From contig JAUIJU010000011.1 in assembly GCA_030431095.1 (NCBI GenBank), forward strand, positions 23,777-87,776: a stretch of 64,000 nucleotides of DNA, given 5' to 3'. The stretch's first letter is position 1; every line of letters starts with the position of its first letter. The notes under the pieces were generated by a model that made no database searches, was not told the DNA's origin, and saw only the letters and a list, made by a program, of their open reading frames with translations. The DNA comes from Gammaproteobacteria bacterium (GTDB taxonomy: Bacteria > Pseudomonadota > Gammaproteobacteria > Xanthomonadales > SZUA-36). Shown here in pieces: positions 52,401-60,128 of the stretch. Position numbers and translations under genes: made by a program.

Positions 52401-55021
52401 TTGGCGGTGTACACCACGCGCGCGGTCTCGTCGTCGATGGGTTCGATCACGCTGGTCTCGAACACGTGGATCACGTCGGTGGTCTTGTCGAACACGTACA
52501 GGTTGCGGCTGTTGACCGCCACGCTGCTGGGGCGGCCGAAGTCGCCGAGCAGGAAGCAGCGCTGTTCCGGCGGGCACACGCTGACCGCCTCGCCGCCGAA
52601 CACGCCGTCGTCGGTGAAGCGCTGTACGCGGCTGTTTCTCCAGTCCGCCACGTAGATGTTGTTGCGGCGGTCCACCGAGGCGCTCTGGGTCTGGTTGAAC
52701 TGGCCGGGGCCCTCGCCGAAGTACAGCGCCTCGCCGGTCTGGCAGGTGACGCCGGTCACACAGGAAAAGCCGCGGCTGGCCTGGCGCTCGGGGTCGCAGC
52801 CCTCGCCGGAGGCGCAGGCGCCGATCCAGCCGATCATGTGGCCGAGCACCGGTGTGCCGTCGGCCGCGCGGGTGCTGGGCGACATCTTGTGCACGCGTCC
52901 CTCGGTCACGAACAGGATTTCGTTGTCGTGGTTCAGCACCATGTCGCGGGCCACGGTGAAGCCGCCGCCGGCGGTTTCCAGCGGGTCGATCTGGAAGGTG
53001 AACACCGGCTCGGGAAAGATCCAGTCGCCGGTTTCCAGGTCCTGTTCGGACGCTTCCAGGTCCAGCACGCGCACGTTGCCCAGCCCGTCGGGCAGGAACA
53101 TCAGGTCGTATTCGTTGACCAGGAAGCTGGACAGGCCGCTGTAGAGGCTGGGCGGGTTGGCGTGGCGGTAACGGCGGATCACCTCCAGGGTGTCGGGGTC
53201 GAGCAGGTATAGGCGCACGCCGGCGGCCCCGTTCTGGCCGGTGTACAGGATGATGTTGCGCCCGGGCACGAAGTACACGCCGTTGTTCAGCGAGCTGTTG
53301 CGCTCCAGGGCCCGGCCGGCCAGCACGTTGCGGTCGGCGTCGAACACCACCATGCGCGACTCGCCACCGTGGCAGTCGACCACGTAGCTGCGGCCCTCGT
53401 CGGTGATCAGCACGTGGTCGGGGTTGGCCAGTTCGCTCCAGGGCCGGTCGGCGTCGCAGGTGCTCTTGGCCTCGAAATTGCCGCGGAAATCCTCGATGAA
53501 GTACGGCAGCAGCGGCGCCTCGAAGCCGCCGCCGGGCGGGAATTGCTCGATGCGGAAGTCCAGCGGGTCGGCGTCCGGGTCGTCGCCGCGCAGGATGATT
53601 TCCTGCGGCACGAAGGTCAGCGCATCGGCCGAGCGGGATTCGGCCGTGGGGGCGATGTTGGTGCCCGCCAGCTTGACGTTGATCAGCTGGAAGTCGGTGT
53701 CGAAGTTGCCGAAATCGTCGGTCGCGCGCCATTCCAGCAGGTTCTGGCCCAGCGGCAGCTCCAGGGTCTCGGGGGGCACCTGGCCTTCCAGTTCGATGGT
53801 GGGGTCGGCGTCGCCGAAGTCGAACACGCGCGGCGGCTGCAGGTGCACCACGGCGCTGTCGCCGTCGGCCTCGACCACCCGCGAGGGGGCGGCCAGCACG
53901 GTGGGCGGCAGGGTGTCGACCACCTCCACGTACTGGGTGACGGTCGTGGCGTTGCGCTTTCGCGCGGTGTTAGGGCCGTCGTCCCGGCCCACCCAGGTGA
54001 CCTCGGTGGTTTCACCGATGGGCCAGAAGGGCGGGTTGGGGCCGCTGAGCTCCACCCTGGGCGCGCAGTCGTCTTCGATGGTGAAGCCCGAGCGCAGCAG
54101 GTCCAGGTTGCTCTGCCCGGTGGGCGTGATGCCCAGCACGGAGGCGCCGCCCAGTTCCAGGGCCTCGATGGTGAAGCGGTCCCGGGTGACCTCGGCCTCG
54201 GGCGCCACGCTGTCGAGCACGGCGATCTCGCGCAGCTGCTGGTTGATGGAGCCCGTGGGCGTGTCGGCCCAGGTGAAGGCGTCCACTGTCAGGCTGGCCG
54301 CGATCAGGCCCGCGGCGATGGCCACGTTGAGGGCGAACTCGGCGAACTTGACGCCGGCCTTGCCCAGGATTTTTTCCGCGCCCTTGGGCAGCGGCAGGCC
54401 GGGCACGTAGAGGTAGTCCCAGAACGAGGCGTAGTTTTCGGCGCGGTACACCTCCTTGTGCTCGCCCACGGGAAAGCGGGTGACGCCCTTACCCATGTCC
54501 TGGGTGGGGCCCACCGGGGCGAACTCGGTGGTCACCACCACGTCGGTGTTCCAGGCGAACACGAAGGGCCGCGTGTTGGGGCTCCAGTCGCCGGCGTCGG
54601 GTTTGACCGACAGCTGCGTGCCCAGCACGTTGGCGGCGCGTCCCCGGGTGGCGTCGCGTTTGATGTCCTGGTAGCACTGGCCGGCGGGCGGCGCGTATTC
54701 CAGGTCCTTCGGCGGCGTCAGCGACGGCGGGCAGGTTTTCAGGGCCAGGTTCAGGATGTAGGTGGTGACGTTGAGCGCTTCGCCGGTGAAGTAGTCCGGC
54801 GCCACCAGGCCGGCGCCGAAGGCCGCGTTGTGCGCGGCGCCCAGGGCGAACTGGCAGACCAGGGCGAGGGTTTCGGCCGACTGCGTGCGCGCACCCTCGG
54901 TGGTGAACACCAGGGGGGCCTCGGCGGTCGGGCCACGCGGCAGGGTCTTTTCTTTCGCGGGCAGGGCCGCCGGCAGCAGCAGGGCGGCGAGAAACAGTGC
55001 TTTGACGAGTGTCCTGGTCAT
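49442..55021 (-). CDS. 1859-residue exported multidomain surface protein
   Basis: Signal peptide near LLPAALPAKEK. In order: N-terminal unique region to about 310; HYR-like beta sandwiches (about 320-455, VVDTLPPTVLAAPSRVVEA); an NHL-type beta-propeller (about 520-845, NIYVADWRNSRVQRFTDDG); cadherin-like repeats (about 860-1010, YTANDGFTGADQFTFS); a further Ig-like stretch; a right-handed beta-helix ending in a choice-of-anchor Q pattern (about 1250-1590, DTDTLGGVRPLDGDGDG); and two C-terminal SGDGFYLV repeats. No C-terminal anchor or sorting motif is seen, so secretion route is unknown. Probably an adhesin or matrix protein. Confidence 0.85.
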   Translation of the reverse strand: MTRTLVKALFLAALLLPAALPAKEKTLPRGPTAEAPLVFTTEGARTQSAETLALVCQFALGAAHNAAFGAGLVAPDYFTGEALNVTTYILNLALKTCPPSLTPPKDLEYAPPAGQCYQDIKRDATRGRAANVLGTQLSVKPDAGDWSPNTRPFVFAWNTDVVVTTEFAPVGPTQDMGKGVTRFPVGEHKEVYRAENYASFWDYLYVPGLPLPKGAEKILGKAGVKFAEFALNVAIAAGLIAASLTVDAFTWADTPTGSINQQLREIAVLDSVAPEAEVTRDRFTIEALELGGASVLGITPTGQSNLDLLRSGFTIEDDCAPRVELSGPNPPFWPIGETTEVTWVGRDDGPNTARKRNATTVTQYVEVVDTLPPTVLAAPSRVVEADGDSAVVHLQPPRVFDFGDADPTIELEGQVPPETLELPLGQNLLEWRATDDFGNFDTDFQLINVKLAGTNIAPTAESRSADALTFVPQEIILRGDDPDADPLDFRIEQFPPGGGFEAPLLPYFIEDFRGNFEAKSTCDADRPWSELANPDHVLITDEGRSYVVDCHGGESRMVVFDADRNVLAGRALERNSSLNNGVYFVPGRNIILYTGQNGAAGVRLYLLDPDTLEVIRRYRHANPPSLYSGLSSFLVNEYDLMFLPDGLGNVRVLDLEASEQDLETGDWIFPEPVFTFQIDPLETAGGGFTVARDMVLNHDNEILFVTEGRVHKMSPSTRAADGTPVLGHMIGWIGACASGEGCDPERQASRGFSCVTGVTCQTGEALYFGEGPGQFNQTQSASVDRRNNIYVADWRNSRVQRFTDDGVFGGEAVSVCPPEQRCFLLGDFGRPSSVAVNSRNLYVFDKTTDVIHVFETSVIEPIDDETARVVYTANDGFTGADQFTFSSTDGLARSAPATVNIDVSRQFRPPSADRIHLTGSEDEPLSVRLSGTDPDGAVDLPLAYEIVEHPAVGSLKGALPELTFTAPQHWYGETSFTFRVSDGLDWSEPETVTLVIEPVNDAPVLEFVSIDTDDPDTFPLDVTAGYPVTFKFRYTDVDDEDLHRFDVNWTHQSPEWNLNETDVVVPSVDNASPLLVAGANEGEIVATWTWTEPFANETVRACLSDNVVLDNQVKYDSTTTLQHCIDVDVTHLARPELDAEIISPRLVPGQYDRTVVQGRVSNRPPEGDSLTGETARDVELELYIDGKATSNFAATLEPGGFLDIATQVDVSGFQVGDTVSVEVFTRNSNGEASFPSLATREIVVGPPGDIVVNASEGNASACRFECARDAASCPAAESQPVCTLSDALALSAAAPQDTANPVLLLSPGAIMLDEDHAPLNISGSLDIVGLGADRSSISGSGRFPLLGVTGSSVRLRDLSLNAGTTEGITKVANDPGTAVVEVFSGARLSLERAGLTGHVGEAVLRSAGELLLDQVSLEGNSMDRHLVEVVDGPLSLRNVSLLDNDISLSDELGLLGHLGGVVTLEHVTAAGNNAPLLYTGANAGFASISGSVLDGNGSPVCRDGGGPAPQLEGVNALSADSGCGAADITLQAEHLAPLRDAGGLSVRQPALGSPLLDALEAGDAACPDTDTLGGVRPLDGDGDGEARCDLGAVERLPAALLSSVTFDARASGDGFYLVADGDNLSAAFFGYGQAGEPMWLVGNAPLSALQPTLGGDFVLDMLESGTNGAFDAPQNPGADPLEPWGQVTFRFDDCNRGSAVLDGVHGSKVMRLDALVTADGCRATPAGKAADLEAPTLSAVFFDASASGDGFYLVDNGDNVSVAFFGYGADGKPLWLVGATPSADFGDAPGQTVVFDLVEGGPDGAFPGPQDPGADPLPDWGTLSISFDGCRRASAVLSGTDGEKSMTLESLVATGACGF

Positions 55022-55363
55022 GACTCCCCCCGGGGATGTCGTGAAATTGGTGCGGGGAGCATGTAGCGTTCAAGCGGGCTCGTCTGTGAAGCGCCTCACT
55101 CCGGTGATCTGTTCTGGCGGATTTCTACGTTTGTAGGCGCCCCCGGGCCGGATTCTGCTGGGTGTCCATGATGCCGCGGAGGGCACCCTGCGCTTCGTGA
55201 CGGTTGTTCATGAGTTGCCCTGGCTCCTGGTCGCTGGTTCGTGGGGGTGGCGTGGAAGGCTGGCGAGCATGCCATGTCGCAGGTCCCGCTACTGGCTGTG
55301 AAGCGGACCACAGCAAAGCATTCCCGGTCGCGCTAAGCTGGAAACATCACAGGAGGAACGCCG
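55022..55363. other. intergenic region between divergent genes
   Basis: 342 bases holding the promoters of the 1859-residue protein (minus) and the 55364 gene (plus). The only clear signal is the ribosome site AGGAGG at 55352-55357, 6 bases before the ATG at 55364. Short frames here on both strands have no start or codon pattern that I can support, and no RNA gene is seen. Confidence 0.5.
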
Positions 55364-56410
55364 ATGGCGAGAACCCAGGGAATCATTCAATCTGCGGGCC
55401 GCGCGTGGCGCCTGGTGCAGGACACCGGCTTCATGGACTCTTCGCGTGGCCTGGAAACCGAGGCCTGGCAGCGCAACCTGCGCGAGGCCGGGCGCGAACT
55501 GCGCGAAGCCGCCGCGTCACTCACCGCCGCGGACAACCGTGATGCCTACGGCGAGCTCAGCGATGACCAGCGCATGAGCCTGTGGTGCGCCATCCTGGCC
55601 GCGCGGGAAACCTCCGTGGGTATCCGCATCATCGGTACGCTGGGCATTCGCTATCCCATGATGTCCGAGCACGTCAGCGCGGCGGAAAACCGCCTGGCGC
55701 CGCGGGCCAACGGCTTCCCGGTGCGCCAGCTGCGGCACATGGGCGCGCAGATTCGCAACGCCTCGCCCGATCCGGCCACCGTGGTGGAGCAACGCGCCAC
55801 CGAGCAGGGTGACCCGCCGCCGCGCGAGGTGACCACCCAGGAGGCCGAGCTGTACCAGCGGATCATGCTGACCGCCATGCGGGCCTCCGATCGCGAGGGC
55901 TCCTCGTACCGCAATGCCGGCGACGCCGCGCTGGGCGCTTTCGGCAACAGCCTGTTGCCACCGTCCGATGCCGCGGGTTTCGCCCAGAACTACGGCGAAG
56001 AGCAGGCCCTGGGCTACGCCTTCGGCTCGCGCGCCAACGCCATCGGCGCCATTATTTCGGCCCTGCGCGCGGTCGGCGACGGCGTGGACGCGCACCGCCG
56101 CGCCACCGACGACGAGTACCGCCTGCAGCACTGGGTGCACCAGGTGTGCCTGCGCGAAAGCAACAACGACGCGGCCCAGGCGCTGGTGCTGTTCCAGCGC
56201 CTGCAGAATATTCTCGAGCGCATGAACGCCTGGCTGGAATGGGTGGAGCGCCACCAGGACCACCCGGCCTACGTACCGCCGGGCGGCGAATGGCGCGCCG
56301 ATCCGCACGCCAGCCTGAGCAACACCCGCAGTGGCGGCGCCAACCGCTCCGGCCCGGTGCAGGGCTCGGTGCGCGGTCCCTTCAATCCCTCGCCGTACGG
56401 CATGGGTTAG
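55364..56410 (+). CDS. hypothetical protein, unknown function
   Basis: 348 residues behind an AGGAGG site. Helical, acidic N-terminal half (REAGRELREAAASLTAADNRD) and a middle with two Ala/Gly-rich segments (AGDAALGAFGNSLLPPSDAAGF, ALGYAFGSRANAIGAIISAL) and a C-terminal disordered Gly/Ser/Pro tail (NTRSGGANRSGPVQGSVRGP). No signal peptide or membrane helix. No family recognised; the polar tail and gene isolation give no clue to role. Confidence 0.72.
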   Translation: MARTQGIIQSAGRAWRLVQDTGFMDSSRGLETEAWQRNLREAGRELREAAASLTAADNRDAYGELSDDQRMSLWCAILAARETSVGIRIIGTLGIRYPMMSEHVSAAENRLAPRANGFPVRQLRHMGAQIRNASPDPATVVEQRATEQGDPPPREVTTQEAELYQRIMLTAMRASDREGSSYRNAGDAALGAFGNSLLPPSDAAGFAQNYGEEQALGYAFGSRANAIGAIISALRAVGDGVDAHRRATDDEYRLQHWVHQVCLRESNNDAAQALVLFQRLQNILERMNAWLEWVERHQDHPAYVPPGGEWRADPHASLSNTRSGGANRSGPVQGSVRGPFNPSPYGMG

Positions 56411-56476
56411 TCACGGGCCGGGCGCACCGGCCCGAATCCGCGTAAGCTGACGCTCCCCTCGACGAGCGGATGCCGC

Positions 56477-57082
56477 ATGAAGGCTGTTTCCCGACGCCTG
56501 CTCCACGCCCTGGGCTGGACGCTGCACTTCAGCGAACCCGGCGTGCGCCGCTACGTGCTGATCGTGGCGCCGCACACCAGCAACTGGGACTTTCCCCTGG
56601 GCATGCTGGCCGCCTGGGCGCTGGGCCTGGACGTGCACTTCATGGGCAAACACACGCTGTTCGAGGGGCCTTTCGGCTGGCTGTTTCGCGCGCTGGGGGG
56701 CATCCCGGTGGACCGCAAGGCCAGCGGCGGCCTGGTGGAGCAGGTGGCGGCGCGCTTCGAGGCGGCGCAGTCGCTGGTGCTGGCCGTCACGCCCGAAGGC
56801 ACGCGGGGCAGGTCCACATACTGGAAGTCCGGCTTCTGGCGCATCGCGCGCGCGGCCGGTGTGCCCATCGTGATGGCCACGCTGGACTACGGACGCAAGG
56901 AGATCGTGGTCAGCGAGCCGTTCACACCGGGCGAGGACCGGGACGCGGACTTCGATCACATCCGCGCGTTCTACGCCGGGCGCCGGGGCAAACGGCCGGA
57001 GCTGCAGGGCGAAGTGCACGGGCGGCCCGGTGCGCCCGCGGGCGCCGAGGCCGCGCCGGGGGACCAGGACTATGGTTCGTGA
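56477..57082 (+). CDS. lysophospholipid acyltransferase (PlsC-like)
   Basis: 201 residues. HX4D motif as APHTSNWDFPLGM near residue 32, PVDRKASGGLVEQV, and a LAVTPEGTRGRSTYWKSGFWRIA block near residue 105. 1-acylglycerol-3-phosphate acyltransferase family: would move an acyl chain onto a lysophospholipid at the inner membrane. Followed by a cupin fragment. Confidence 0.85.
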   Translation: MKAVSRRLLHALGWTLHFSEPGVRRYVLIVAPHTSNWDFPLGMLAAWALGLDVHFMGKHTLFEGPFGWLFRALGGIPVDRKASGGLVEQVAARFEAAQSLVLAVTPEGTRGRSTYWKSGFWRIARAAGVPIVMATLDYGRKEIVVSEPFTPGEDRDADFDHIRAFYAGRRGKRPELQGEVHGRPGAPAGAEAAPGDQDYGS

Positions 57083-57085
57083 GAT

Positions 57086-57271
57086 GTGGTCGAGGGCATC
57101 GAGGTGATCGTCAGCCGGGTGCAGGTGCCGCCCAACGCCGAGTTGCCCCGGCACTGGCACCCCGGCGAGGAGTTCGGCTACGTGATCGACGGCGAGGTCA
57201 GCCTGTGGCTGGAGGGCGAGGTGACGCGCACCGACCGCGCCCGTCGCCATTTAACGGGTCAGGCCATGTGA
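57086..57271 (+). pseudogene. truncated cupin fragment
   Basis: 61 codons with a GTG start. IEVIVSRVQVPPNAELPRHWHPGEEFGYVIDGEV is the first half of a cupin (metal-type HWHPGEE), and the residues after it do not form the second histidine-bearing strand. The rest is missing, so it is best read as a decayed gene, beginning 4 bases after the acyltransferase stop. Confidence 0.6.
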
Positions 57272-57367
57272 TTGAGGGCCTTCAACCGACAAGCTCGCGA
57301 TCGATTCTCCCGATTCGGGAATGCGGAACCAGACCCATACTGATGCAGAGTCACAAAGGTCAAATGT

Positions 57368-57405
57368 GTTACGTTTGACGTAATTAGTTACGTTCTACAT
57401 AATTA
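57368..57405. promoter_or_regulatory. tandem palindromic operator upstream of higBA
   Basis: Two 19-base copies in direct tandem, 57368-57386 and 57387-57405, differing at three positions. The first contains the palindrome TTACGT-ttg-ACGTAA (57369-57383), the second a near-palindrome TTACGT-tct-ACATAA. They sit 24 bases before the toxin start in an AT-rich stretch, the expected place for HigA binding sites that also overlap the promoter. Confidence 0.6.
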
Positions 57406-57428
57406 ATGGCGCAGGAGGAGGCCGCACC

Positions 57429-57713
57429 GTGGCAATCAGGACCTGGGCCTGCAAGGACACACGAGCAGTTTTTCAGGGTCACAGCCCGCCAGTCCTGCCA
57501 CGAAAGCTGTTGAAGCGTGCCCACCATAAGCTGTTGATGCTCGATGCCGCGGTCGAAGTCAGGGATTTAAGAGCTCCGCCGGGCAACCGGCTCGAGAAAC
57601 TGGCCGGCGACAGAAGGGGACAACACAGCATCCGCATCAATGACCAGTATCGTATTTGTTTTACGTGGCGTGGCGGCGATGCCTACCAGGTTGAGATTGT
57701 CGACTACCATTGA
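57429..57713 (+). CDS. higB: HigB/RelE-superfamily toxin
   Basis: 94 residues, GTG start behind GGAGGAGG. Matches the RelE/HigB family: KLLKRAHHKLLMLDAA, LRAPPGNRLEKLAGDRRGQHSIRINDQYRICFTW and a C-terminal VEIVDYH (histidine end typical of HigB). Such toxins cleave mRNA at the ribosome when free of antitoxin. HigA is encoded 10 bases downstream (toxin-first order, as in higBA). Regulation is inferred from the tandem repeat upstream. Confidence 0.88.
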   Translation: MAIRTWACKDTRAVFQGHSPPVLPRKLLKRAHHKLLMLDAAVEVRDLRAPPGNRLEKLAGDRRGQHSIRINDQYRICFTWRGGDAYQVEIVDYH

Positions 57714-57723
57714 GGACCGAGAA

Positions 57724-58047
57724 GTGAGTAAGCGATCCCCGATACATCCGGGTAAAGTTCTGAAAGCCGAGTTTCTCGATGGGTACGGCCTGTCGGCCTA
57801 CGCCCTGGCCAAGGCGCTGAAGACGCCGACAAATCGAATGACAGCCATCATCAACGGCCAGCGGTCGATATCCACCGACACGGCACTTCGTCTTGCCCGC
57901 TACTTCGGCACCACGCCGGAATTCTGGCTCAACCTCCAGCTGAGGTACGACCTGGAGACCATTGCGACACGGGAGATCGAGCGTGAGATCGAGCCGCTGT
58001 CGGCCGCCGGTCATGCACGCCGAAAGGCCCCTACAACCGCGCCCTGA
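57724..58047 (+). CDS. higA: HigA-type antitoxin (XRE family)
   Basis: 107 residues from GTG at 57724, preceded by GAGGA. XRE helix-turn-helix: SAYALAKALKTPTNRMTAIINGQRSISTDTALRLARYFGTTPEFWLNLQLRYDL, as in VapI/HigA, with a C-terminal helix LETIATREIEREIEPL. It should neutralise the toxin and repress the operon through the tandem operator. Its last 17 bases overlap the convergent transporter gene. Confidence 0.88.
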   Translation: MSKRSPIHPGKVLKAEFLDGYGLSAYALAKALKTPTNRMTAIINGQRSISTDTALRLARYFGTTPEFWLNLQLRYDLETIATREIEREIEPLSAAGHARRKAPTTAP

Positions 58048-58948
58048 CCCGGTCCCCCGTCAGCCGCCGCGCGCGCGATTCGCGCCAGATCATCACCGCG
58101 TTGGAGCCGATCACGATGGCCGCGCCGGCCATGACGATGGGCAGCGGCCACTCGTCCCAGATCAGCCAGCCGAACAGCGTGGCCCAGACGATGCCGGAGT
58201 AGTTGAACACGGTGACGATGGCCGCCTGGGCGTTCTTGAAGGCCACCGACAGGCACCACTGCGCGCCCGCGCCGGCCAGGCCCACGCCCAGCAGCAGGGG
58301 CAGTTCGTCCAGGGTGGGCATCTGCCCCACCCAGGGCATGGCCAGCGCCGAGACCGCGGTGCCGATCATGAAGAAATAGGTGGTGACCGTTTCCGGCCGT
58401 TCGAAGCCGCCCAGGTAGCGCAGGATGATCTGCAGCGTGGCGTGCATCGCCGCCGCGATGAGCGCGATGGCGATGCCCAGCGTCGGCAGGCCGCCGGCCC
58501 CGCCGCCCGACGGCTGGGCGATGATGGCCACGCCCACGAAGCCCGCGATCACCGCCCCCCAGCGCCACGGCCCGACCGATTCCTTCAGGATGAGCAGCCC
58601 CAGCACCGGGATGAACAGCGAGGAGGTGAACAGCAGCACCGTGGTGTCGGCCATGGGCATCAGCGAAAAGGCCGCGAAGGTGATCGCCAGGCTGACCGTG
58701 CCCAGCACCGCGCGCAGGATCACCAGGAAGGGCTTGCTGCGGATGACCAGCAGCTCGCGCCGCCCCAGCACGAACACCATGGCCAGGAACGGCAGGCAGG
58801 CCACCGCGTTGCGCCAGAAGGCGATCTCGATCACCGAGTGCGTTTCCGCCAGCAGCTTGGCGCAGACGTTCATCAGCGTGAAAAAGAAGAACGCCCCCAG
58901 GGCGGCGGCCATGCCGAGGGTGGGGTTGTCGGTGCTGTCCCGGGTCAC
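58031..58948 (-). CDS. EamA/DMT family transporter
   Basis: 305 residues, GTG start. Ten predicted membrane helices in two EamA repeats (AFFFFTLMNVCAKLLAETHSVIEIAFWRN and ALIAAAMHATLQIILRYLG). Drug/metabolite superfamily; typical roles are export or import of amino acids, sugars or small drugs, but substrate is unknown. Ends on the HigA gene end, which it overlaps. Confidence 0.88.
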   Translation of the reverse strand: MTRDSTDNPTLGMAAALGAFFFFTLMNVCAKLLAETHSVIEIAFWRNAVACLPFLAMVFVLGRRELLVIRSKPFLVILRAVLGTVSLAITFAAFSLMPMADTTVLLFTSSLFIPVLGLLILKESVGPWRWGAVIAGFVGVAIIAQPSGGGAGGLPTLGIAIALIAAAMHATLQIILRYLGGFERPETVTTYFFMIGTAVSALAMPWVGQMPTLDELPLLLGVGLAGAGAQWCLSVAFKNAQAAIVTVFNYSGIVWATLFGWLIWDEWPLPIVMAGAAIVIGSNAVMIWRESRARRLTGDRVRARL

Positions 58949-58973
58949 GGGGCTGCCTTCCGGTTTCGGTGAC

Positions 58974-59414
58974 TCAGGGTGCCGCCATCACGTCGTAGAC
59001 CACCACGCGCTCCCACAGGTGTTCGTGCTCGGCGACGAAGGCCTCGTGCAGCGGGTGCACCTGGTAGGCGTCCTGCCCCGCGGCGTCGTCGAAGTAGAGG
59101 ATTTCCGACACCGACCAGCTGCCGTCGACCACGCCCCGGGCCAGGGTGTCGGCCGGCAGGCCCACGTGCACCCCGCGCACGGTTTCGATGGCGCCGAGGC
59201 CACGGATGCCGGTCACCAGGGCGTCGCGGTCTTCAGTGGAATCCGGGCGCTTGAGCCAGAACAGGACGTGGTGGACCAGGGGCGCGGGAGCGGCGCCTGG
59301 TGCTTCGTGTTCGCCGGCCCGGGCGGTGGTGGCGAGCGCGGTGGGGCCCAGGCCTGCGGTGGCCAGGCCGGCGCCGGCGAGGGACAGGAAGTGGCGGCGT
59401 GTGGGGGTGGGCAT
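58974..59414 (-). CDS. Tat-exported Dabb-domain protein
   Basis: 146 residues. Twin-arginine signal TRRHFLSLAGAGLATAGLG, then a Dabb-type (stress-responsive alpha/beta barrel) domain: PLVHHVLFWLKRPDSTEDRDALVTGIRGL, ILYFDDAAGQDAYQVHPLHEAFV. Dabb proteins are small dimeric ferredoxin-fold proteins; role unknown. Sits 25 bases upstream of the DMT gene start on the same strand, so they may be one operon. Confidence 0.82.
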   Translation of the reverse strand: MPTPTRRHFLSLAGAGLATAGLGPTALATTARAGEHEAPGAAPAPLVHHVLFWLKRPDSTEDRDALVTGIRGLGAIETVRGVHVGLPADTLARGVVDGSWSVSEILYFDDAAGQDAYQVHPLHEAFVAEHEHLWERVVVYDVMAAP

Positions 59415-59448
59415 TTTTGCTCCGGTGCAAATGGTCAGTGACGCTGGT

Positions 59449-59706
59449 TCAGTCCGATCCGGTGCTCGAGGACATCTCTTCCCGGATGACTCGTCGAAGC
59501 ATGTCTTCGAGCGCGCCGTTTTTCAGGGAGATGTGTTGTCGCAAGGCTTCGTTCATCAAATTCTGGTAACTACCGCCTCCGGCGTCGTGAACGATCTTTT
59601 TGAAATGCTCGATGATATCGTGGTCGAGGCGGATGGTAATCCGGACCTTGTTCGGATCCGGGGGAATGACCGGGCCGCGTTTTCCCTTGCTGAAGTCAAT
59701 GTTCAT
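59449..59706 (-). CDS. brnA: BrnA-type antitoxin
   Basis: 85 residues from MNIDFSKGKRGPV, starting inside the end of brnT. Ribbon-helix-helix pattern: KVRITIRLDHDIIEHFKKIVHDAGGGSYQNLMNEALRQHI. BrnA binds BrnT and represses the operon. The longer upstream frame is the end of the BrnT region. Partner order toxin-then-antitoxin is standard for brnTA. Confidence 0.87.
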   Translation of the reverse strand: MNIDFSKGKRGPVIPPDPNKVRITIRLDHDIIEHFKKIVHDAGGGSYQNLMNEALRQHISLKNGALEDMLRRVIREEMSSSTGSD

Positions 59707-59986
59707 CTGGGCGTCCTGCAAAATAGGTTTGCCGCTCCGCTTTCGATGCCTTGCGGGCGGAAATGATCCGGATCGTTTCATTGTTGGGGAGTGCATATGC
59801 CACGACAAGAACTTCTCCGGATTGAGACATGGCGACTGTATGAAACCGCTGTTCGTGGTGAACGTGGTCTTCCACCGTCACCGCAAAATTGTCGTTCAGT
59901 GCTTCGGCCGCCTCTGCGAACTGCACTCTGTGTTTGAGCAGATTGGCGGCGGCTTTGGCTCGGCTCCATTCGACGTACATTGACAT
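59696..59986 (-). CDS. brnT: BrnT-type toxin
   Basis: 96 residues from MSMYVEWSRAKAAANLLKHRVQF (alternative ATG at 59980 gives MYVEWS; GTG at 59995 also possible). The BrnT signature [FV]EWDxxKAxxNxxKH is nearly complete, with VEDHVHHEQRFHTVAMSQSGEVLVVAYA and the ISARKASKAERQ tail. A RelE-fold ribonuclease toxin. Overlaps brnA by 11 bases. Upstream lies GCACAAATAGTGC, possibly the operator core. Confidence 0.87.
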   Translation of the reverse strand: MSMYVEWSRAKAAANLLKHRVQFAEAAEALNDNFAVTVEDHVHHEQRFHTVAMSQSGEVLVVAYALPNNETIRIISARKASKAERQTYFAGRPDEH

Positions 59987-60016
59987 TGTATGCACAAATA
60001 GTGCACAACTCCAACA

Positions 60017-60026
60017 GGGTCAGAGT
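60017..60026. repeat. solo GGGTCAGAGT unit upstream of brnT
   Basis: One unit of the repeat found in arms at 28083-28187, 60384-60468 and 61110-61194 lies 31 bases upstream of the BrnT start, without a complementary arm. It could be a decayed element or chance. Confidence 0.4.
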
Positions 60027-60128
60027 GTCAGATTGCGGCTTGTCCTGCAGGTTGAGATACGGCAATTTGTAGGGTGGAGCTGTAAGGCGACACCACCAGG
60101 TTCAGGCGATAGCCTGAGTTCGGGATGA

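Noticed and set aside
50747..53212. 821-codon plus-strand frame inside the 1859-residue gene
   Set aside because: Shadow of third-position GC bias; product is Ala/Val/Gly/Arg-rich without domain order, and the minus-strand gene has domain structure throughout.
55096..55311. Small minus-strand frame in the 55.0-55.4 kb gap
   Set aside because: No ribosome site and no recognisable composition; only a low-complexity overlap with the divergent promoter region.
57086..57271. Cupin as a functional gene
   Set aside because: Only the first cupin motif is present and the rest of the barrel is missing; kept as a pseudogene.
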